A DNA stretch of 38,404 nt from Helicobacteraceae bacterium. GTDB lineage: Bacteria > Campylobacterota > Campylobacteria > Campylobacterales > Sulfurimonadaceae. The stretch lies in assembly GCA_026988515.1 (NCBI GenBank), contig JALSLA010000080.1, forward strand, positions 1 through 38,404, given 5' to 3'. The notes beneath the pieces are model-generated. The model was given only the letters and a program-made list of their open reading frames with translations. It had not been told where the DNA came from and made no database searches. Of this stretch, positions 35,104-38,404 are shown piece by piece. Each line of letters opens with the position of its first letter. Position 1 is the stretch's first letter. A program made the position numbers and the translations under genes.

Positions 35104-35433
35104 AAGTAGATCCTTTTATTTATATTTCAGACCGTAGTATAGTGCAGCAAAATGTAGTGAAAGTGTAGTCATTATTGTGAAGACAACGTTGCGTTATTGG
35201 GTTCACATTACGTCCATATAGGATGATTGTACTTGGCACAAACAGAAGAAACGGTGATGCAAGGTGCTTAAAAAGCTATATGAAATTGTTCAACAGAGTA
35301 TTGGTTTAAACAAAGCATGTAAAACTATTTCATATTGTAAGCTTTTTGACGATATTTGAAATTAACATAAATCTAAAGAAGATGATAACACTTATAAGTA
35401 TTTAAAAAAATCTAATAAAAGGAGACACTGGCT
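35104..35433. other. Intergenic boundary between core-like and accessory DNA
   Basis: This 330-base divergent space is where base composition falls to clearly AT-rich. It should hold promoters for DUF2202 (-) and the peptidase gene (+), but none is convincing. A short open frame from GTG 35264 to 35359 (31 codons) reads LKKLYEIVQQSIGLNKACKT-like coding sequence with no RBS, possibly a remnant of an inactivated gene. It is listed separately. Confidence 0.4.
35264..35359 (+). pseudogene. Possible short gene remnant
   Basis: A 31-codon open frame with protein-like, amphipathic content (KKLYEIVQQSIGLNKACKTI) begins at GTG 35264 and ends TGA 35359. A stop lies in frame two codons upstream and no RBS is visible. 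The helix-turn-helix-like pattern could be a leftover of a regulator or transposase, or just chance. Confidence 0.25.
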
Positions 35434-36228
35434 ATGAACATAATAAATATTAATTCAGATATCACCATTACACCATCTCAAAAATCGTTTATTGAAGAGG
35501 TGCTGTTTTGTGGAGATGACCATCACAGGATTGACGAGGATTCGTTTTATTGCCTGTCAAAACGCATTCCTCTATTTTTACTCAATGAAGAGAGCATGAG
35601 AAAAAATGAACGTAAAAAAGAATATAGGTATGAACCTAACGATGAAAGAAGACCGTCAACAGAGTGGTTGGGATTTTACGGAAGAGACAGTTACGGACTT
35701 TTCGAACATACCCCAAGAATTGCCATATGCCCGGAAAGAATAGCAAGCTGTGTCAAAAATGATGAAGAATTTATGTTTTTATTGGCAAAAGTCATTGTTC
35801 ATGAATTTGCCCATGCGAAACTGGATTATCGAGATGACAATGTAAAATACCGTAAAAAAGATGAATTTTGGCATTGGATGGAAGAGTCTATGGCCAATCA
35901 GCTTACATTAGAAGTTTTTAGAGACTTTTCAAGAGGATATCGTCATTACAAATACCAAAAAAGCAGCTTTAGGTCTAAAAGCTGGGAAGACACTCTCTTT
36001 GATTTTGTTGTAGATTTTGTAAAAAAACAACCACCGGCATATGCTTTAGGTTACGAGTTGTTTGACAAAAGAATTTGGAGATGGTGGACCTGGAGAATGC
36101 ATAAAGATGACCTTGGCGGCCAAAAAAGAATCCAACAAAAAAACAGTTGGTTACAGTATGTACAAAGCAATTATCGAAATATTGATGAAGAGCAAGCAGA
36201 AAAACTATATGATGAGTTGTTTAAGTAA
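35434..36228 (+). CDS. Predicted zinc metallopeptidase-like protein (gluzincin-type motif)
   Basis: The 264-residue protein has HEFAH (H123, E124, H127) in a hydrophobic helix, then WMEESMAN 21-28 residues on, where E151 fits the third zinc ligand in the style of M1 peptidase WLNEGFA. This makes it a candidate small cytoplasmic metallopeptidase. There is no signal peptide or membrane segment. The N-terminal part is charged with paired cysteines (C26, C40, C99, C106 region); the C-terminus is Trp/Lys-rich. AAGGAG precedes the ATG. It is AT-rich in codon use compared with genes left of 35 kb. The family is not recognised. It leads a plus-strand cassette ending at an insertion sequence. Confidence 0.65.
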   Translation: MNIININSDITITPSQKSFIEEVLFCGDDHHRIDEDSFYCLSKRIPLFLLNEESMRKNERKKEYRYEPNDERRPSTEWLGFYGRDSYGLFEHTPRIAICPERIASCVKNDEEFMFLLAKVIVHEFAHAKLDYRDDNVKYRKKDEFWHWMEESMANQLTLEVFRDFSRGYRHYKYQKSSFRSKSWEDTLFDFVVDFVKKQPPAYALGYELFDKRIWRWWTWRMHKDDLGGQKRIQQKNSWLQYVQSNYRNIDEEQAEKLYDELFK

Positions 36229-36243
36229 TAAGGTTTCGGTATA

Positions 36244-36257
36244 TGAACAGTTGTTCA
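36244..36257. promoter_or_regulatory. Operator-like palindrome upstream of the nuclease-like gene
   Basis: TGAACAGTTGTTCA is a 6-2-6 perfect inverted repeat, 16 bases after the peptidase stop and about 190 bases before the next start. It could bind a repressor or form a small hairpin; no U-tract follows, so a terminator is unlikely. Confidence 0.4.
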
Positions 36258-36443
36258 CATACAGCTGCCCAATAGATTTTATACTTGACATCATGGAGAA
36301 CAGAGTTTTATCCATCGGTGAATAGTTTTTATACTCTCTGTTTGCGTTACAAAAAGTTGCATAGGGTACAATGTGTTTAGAAAATAAATGGATGGAAAAA
36401 GTTGTCTTAAATATTCAGGGCATTATACGCCTAAGGAGATGCA

Positions 36444-37220
36444 ATGAGCATAAAAAGGCTATTAATACTGTTCTTATTGCTTATTGCTATAGCCATACCG
36501 CAAGCAAACGCATTTTTTGGATTTTCTACAAAAGCAATATCGGCAATATCAAAAAATGTAAAAGTATTAGCTGAAGATGAAATCATCAGACTGTCTAAAC
36601 TTTCAGATGAAATTCAAGGTACAAAAAAGGTTGGTAAAGAACTCGGTAAGTTGAATTTGCCTGATGATGTTCTTGAAGATGTATTTATACGAATAGCTAT
36701 CTACCAAAAAAAAATAACACGAGTAACCGCAGAAAGAATGTTTTCAAGGCTAAGCAATGTCCCTGGGTTTCGTCATGCTTTAAGGAAAATAGTGGGTAAC
36801 AGCAATATTGGAACGGTTGGACATCTCAATGAATTGAAAATTGCCGATGCCGCATCTGCGAATGGTTTCAAAGTTAGGGAAATTGGTGAAAAATTTATAG
36901 ATGGGTTAAAAAAAGCACCGACAGATATTGATATTTTGCTAGAAAAAGGCGGTAAGTTATTTGCTGTCGAGGCTAAAAGTTATGCACTGACAACAAAAAT
37001 CTCAATGGATAAATTCAGGGCTGATCTTGATACGTTAGTTGCTTACAAAAATATGAAGGGTGATACGATTATTCCAGTCTTCACAATAACAAATAAACCT
37101 TATGATCTAAGTTACCTAAAAAGGTTGCATTATGAAGCTAACAAGAGAGGAGTAGAGCTTATTTTTGGGAAACCTCAAGAGCAGATTGAGCAAATAAAAA
37201 TGCTAGAAAGTATATTATGA
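36444..37220 (+). CDS. Exported PD-(D/E)XK nuclease-like protein
   Basis: The 258-residue product has a classic signal peptide (RLLILFLLLIAIAIPQANA, cleavage about residue 23). The C-terminal half carries a restriction-endonuclease-like core: E130 in GHLNELKIADAASANGFKV, D161/D163 in APTDIDILLEKGG, then E176-A-K178 in KLFAVEAKSY, giving the D...ExK metal-binding pattern. Export of such a fold is unusual, since PD-(D/E)XK enzymes normally act in the cytoplasm. The linker (30-115) is helical. AAGGAG lies upstream. Its last codons overlap the next gene's ATG by 4 bases, so both are made together. It could act on incoming DNA in the periplasm or be a secreted toxin; inference only. Confidence 0.65.
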   Translation: MSIKRLLILFLLLIAIAIPQANAFFGFSTKAISAISKNVKVLAEDEIIRLSKLSDEIQGTKKVGKELGKLNLPDDVLEDVFIRIAIYQKKITRVTAERMFSRLSNVPGFRHALRKIVGNSNIGTVGHLNELKIADAASANGFKVREIGEKFIDGLKKAPTDIDILLEKGGKLFAVEAKSYALTTKISMDKFRADLDTLVAYKNMKGDTIIPVFTITNKPYDLSYLKRLHYEANKRGVELIFGKPQEQIEQIKMLESIL

Positions 37221-38314
37221 AGCTATGTGTTGCGTTATTAGTAGTGCTAAGTACTTTTCCTGATACTTTATTGGCAGCAACTGAATACGCGACCTTTGAA
37301 TCTTTTTACAAGGAATCCTCTACAGTTGGCTGGATTTTAGCTGGGGTAGTAGCACTCATCGCCGGTGCAGTAATTGTTTTTACAGCTGCTGCAGCCAGTC
37401 CAATTGTCATTGGTATCGGCTCATGGATTGGTGGAATGATGGGATTGTCAGGTATTGCAGCCACGAATACTGGGTTGGCACTGCTCGGGGGCGGCTCAAT
37501 TGCATCTGGTGGCTTTGGCATAATTGGCGGAACGGCGTTGTTAACTGCTGCTTTATCATTTGGAACCGATATTGTATTTGATTACACCATCGGTAAAGCT
37601 GTCAGTGCATATAAATATAGCAACCTAACAGAGCATAGCAAAAAGATGCCAACACTCCCACTGCCTATCAATGATTCTGGACCGGGTGCATATGAAAGCG
37701 CAATGGAGGTTTTAAAAGGAATAAACGAAGAATTGCCAATATATTCTACGTATAATCAAAAAGCGATACGTCGAGCTATAACAGTATTAGAAAGCAGTCA
37801 AGATGCTCCAGATATAGATGAGCAAGCAAAAAATAGTTCATTACTGTCGTTATTAAATTTTGTATCAAATGACTATGTGAAAGCAAAAAAGTTTGCACGT
37901 TTAGCTATAAATTCTGCTAGAGAGTCGGAAATCAAAAGAACTCTCCCTGCTTTTATTTATGCAGCGAGTTCACTGTATGAAGAGGACTTTGATTTTACAT
38001 CAATCACAAAGAATTATTTTCGGTATTCAATATTAGCAGAACCAGATAACCCATTAATCCCCGTGTTATTCTCCATATATTTAGATAGGATGTTCCTTCG
38101 TTTTAATGATGGTTATTTAGATGAAAAATCACTTAATAGTATTTTCAATATAATGCAGTCGCCTTCGATAGTAGATGATAGAGTCTTGAATTATACAGTT
38201 TTACTATCAAGATATTTTATTCGTCTTAAGCTGGAACAACAAAAAATAGCTTCATTATCAAATTCATCAAACGAAACAAGGGCATCTCTAAAAACTCCCA
38301 ATAACCATCCCTAA
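37217..38314 (+). CDS. Glycine-zipper membrane protein coupled to the nuclease-like gene
   Basis: The 365-residue protein has a signal peptide (1-20), a hydrophobic stretch (about 37-68) and a glycine-rich hairpin-like segment (69-130; IGSWIGGMMGLSGIAA, LLGGGSIASGGFGIIGG), resembling small-residue-packed pore or membrane-inserting modules. Residues 135-345 are helical and soluble-looking, perhaps TPR-like, with a polar tail. The family is not recognised. The ATG overlaps the upstream stop. The pairing with an exported nuclease-like protein suggests a joint envelope function (anchor, channel or delivery). The tail may have been altered by the adjacent insertion sequence, 39 bases downstream. 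Confidence 0.6.
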   Translation: MKLCVALLVVLSTFPDTLLAATEYATFESFYKESSTVGWILAGVVALIAGAVIVFTAAAASPIVIGIGSWIGGMMGLSGIAATNTGLALLGGGSIASGGFGIIGGTALLTAALSFGTDIVFDYTIGKAVSAYKYSNLTEHSKKMPTLPLPINDSGPGAYESAMEVLKGINEELPIYSTYNQKAIRRAITVLESSQDAPDIDEQAKNSSLLSLLNFVSNDYVKAKKFARLAINSARESEIKRTLPAFIYAASSLYEEDFDFTSITKNYFRYSILAEPDNPLIPVLFSIYLDRMFLRFNDGYLDEKSLNSIFNIMQSPSIVDDRVLNYTVLLSRYFIRLKLEQQKIASLSNSSNETRASLKTPNNHP

Positions 38315-38352
38315 AGTAGCGAAACGATAAAATAAGAGAAAAGGAGAGACAG

Positions 38353-38404
38353 ATGCGCGGACTGTTTGACTATGAATATCAACTAGAATCTATCAATCAA
38401 CATC
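38353..38404 (+). mobile_element. Start of an IS5-family-like transposase (truncated by window end)
   Basis: After AAGGAG, an ATG at 38353 opens MRGLFDYEYQLESINQH, which resembles the N-terminus of IS5/IS1182-type DDE transposases. Only 17 codons are visible, and the terminal inverted repeat cannot be located with certainty in 38315-38352. If correct, the element bounds the right side of the accessory cassette. Confidence 0.55.

Noticed and set aside
36400-36430. A sigma70-like promoter (TTGTCT ... TTATAC) before the nuclease-like gene
   Set aside because: The predicted start would fall inside the Shine-Dalgarno, leaving no usable leader, so the match is doubtful.

Overview
The window looks like an origin-proximal stretch of a Campylobacterota (epsilonproteobacterial) chromosome, probably a Sulfurimonas/Sulfurovum-like free-living chemolithotroph. 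The evidence is gene content and order. An rluA-type gene next to purB and nrdA, a def/clpP/tig block facing folE-fliI, and a three-domain NifU beside NifS all match arrangements I recall from Campylobacter and relatives. Coding is dense, mostly with ordinary Shine-Dalgarno starts and a few GTG/TTG starts. No rRNA, tRNA or CRISPR was seen.

Layout. 1-305: AT-rich, gene-free, with hairpins and DnaA-box-like words. 306-7836: RNA pseudouridine synthase (-), purB and nrdA plus a coupled small ORF (+), then nrdB, a carbon-nitrogen hydrolase and pcm (-). Both ribonucleotide reductase subunits are present, on opposite strands. 8091-12585: a TraT-like lipoprotein and a very large AsmA/DUF748 envelope protein, divergently arranged. 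12588-17525 (-): trigger factor, ClpP, a degenerate GGDEF protein, peptide deformylase and a ComM-like ATPase, a nascent-protein maturation and proteolysis operon. 17697-22300: a lipoprotein, the DbpA helicase, folE and fliI. 22456-24687: nifS-nifU for Fe-S assembly. 24692-30823: PIN-PhoH ATPase, a small exported protein, an ABC exporter, an MltF-like lytic transglycosylase and a YeiH-family permease. 30898-35103 (-): a beta-barrel protein, a Sel1 protein, a small basic exported protein, a two-component system with a His/Cys-rich sensor loop, and an exported DUF2202 protein. 35434-38404 (+): an AT-richer accessory segment with a predicted zinc peptidase, an exported PD-(D/E)XK nuclease-like protein translationally coupled to a glycine-zipper membrane protein, and the start of an IS5-like transposase at the window edge.

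Two DNA-level signals stand out. (1) Two perfect 16-bp parS sites (TGTTTCACGTGAAACA) lie 229 bp apart inside the rluA-type gene and are read in different codon frames, which points to a ParB loading zone. (2) The palindrome TTTACATGTAAA, or its core TACATGTA, occurs 12 times, mostly 2-4 kb apart, in coding and intergenic DNA and in several reading frames. It stops at the edge of the accessory segment. It behaves like a chromosome-marking site that I cannot match to a described one.

The best candidate for an undescribed protein system is the 35.4-38.3 kb cassette: peptidase, exported nuclease-like protein and glycine-rich membrane protein. Its function is inference only.
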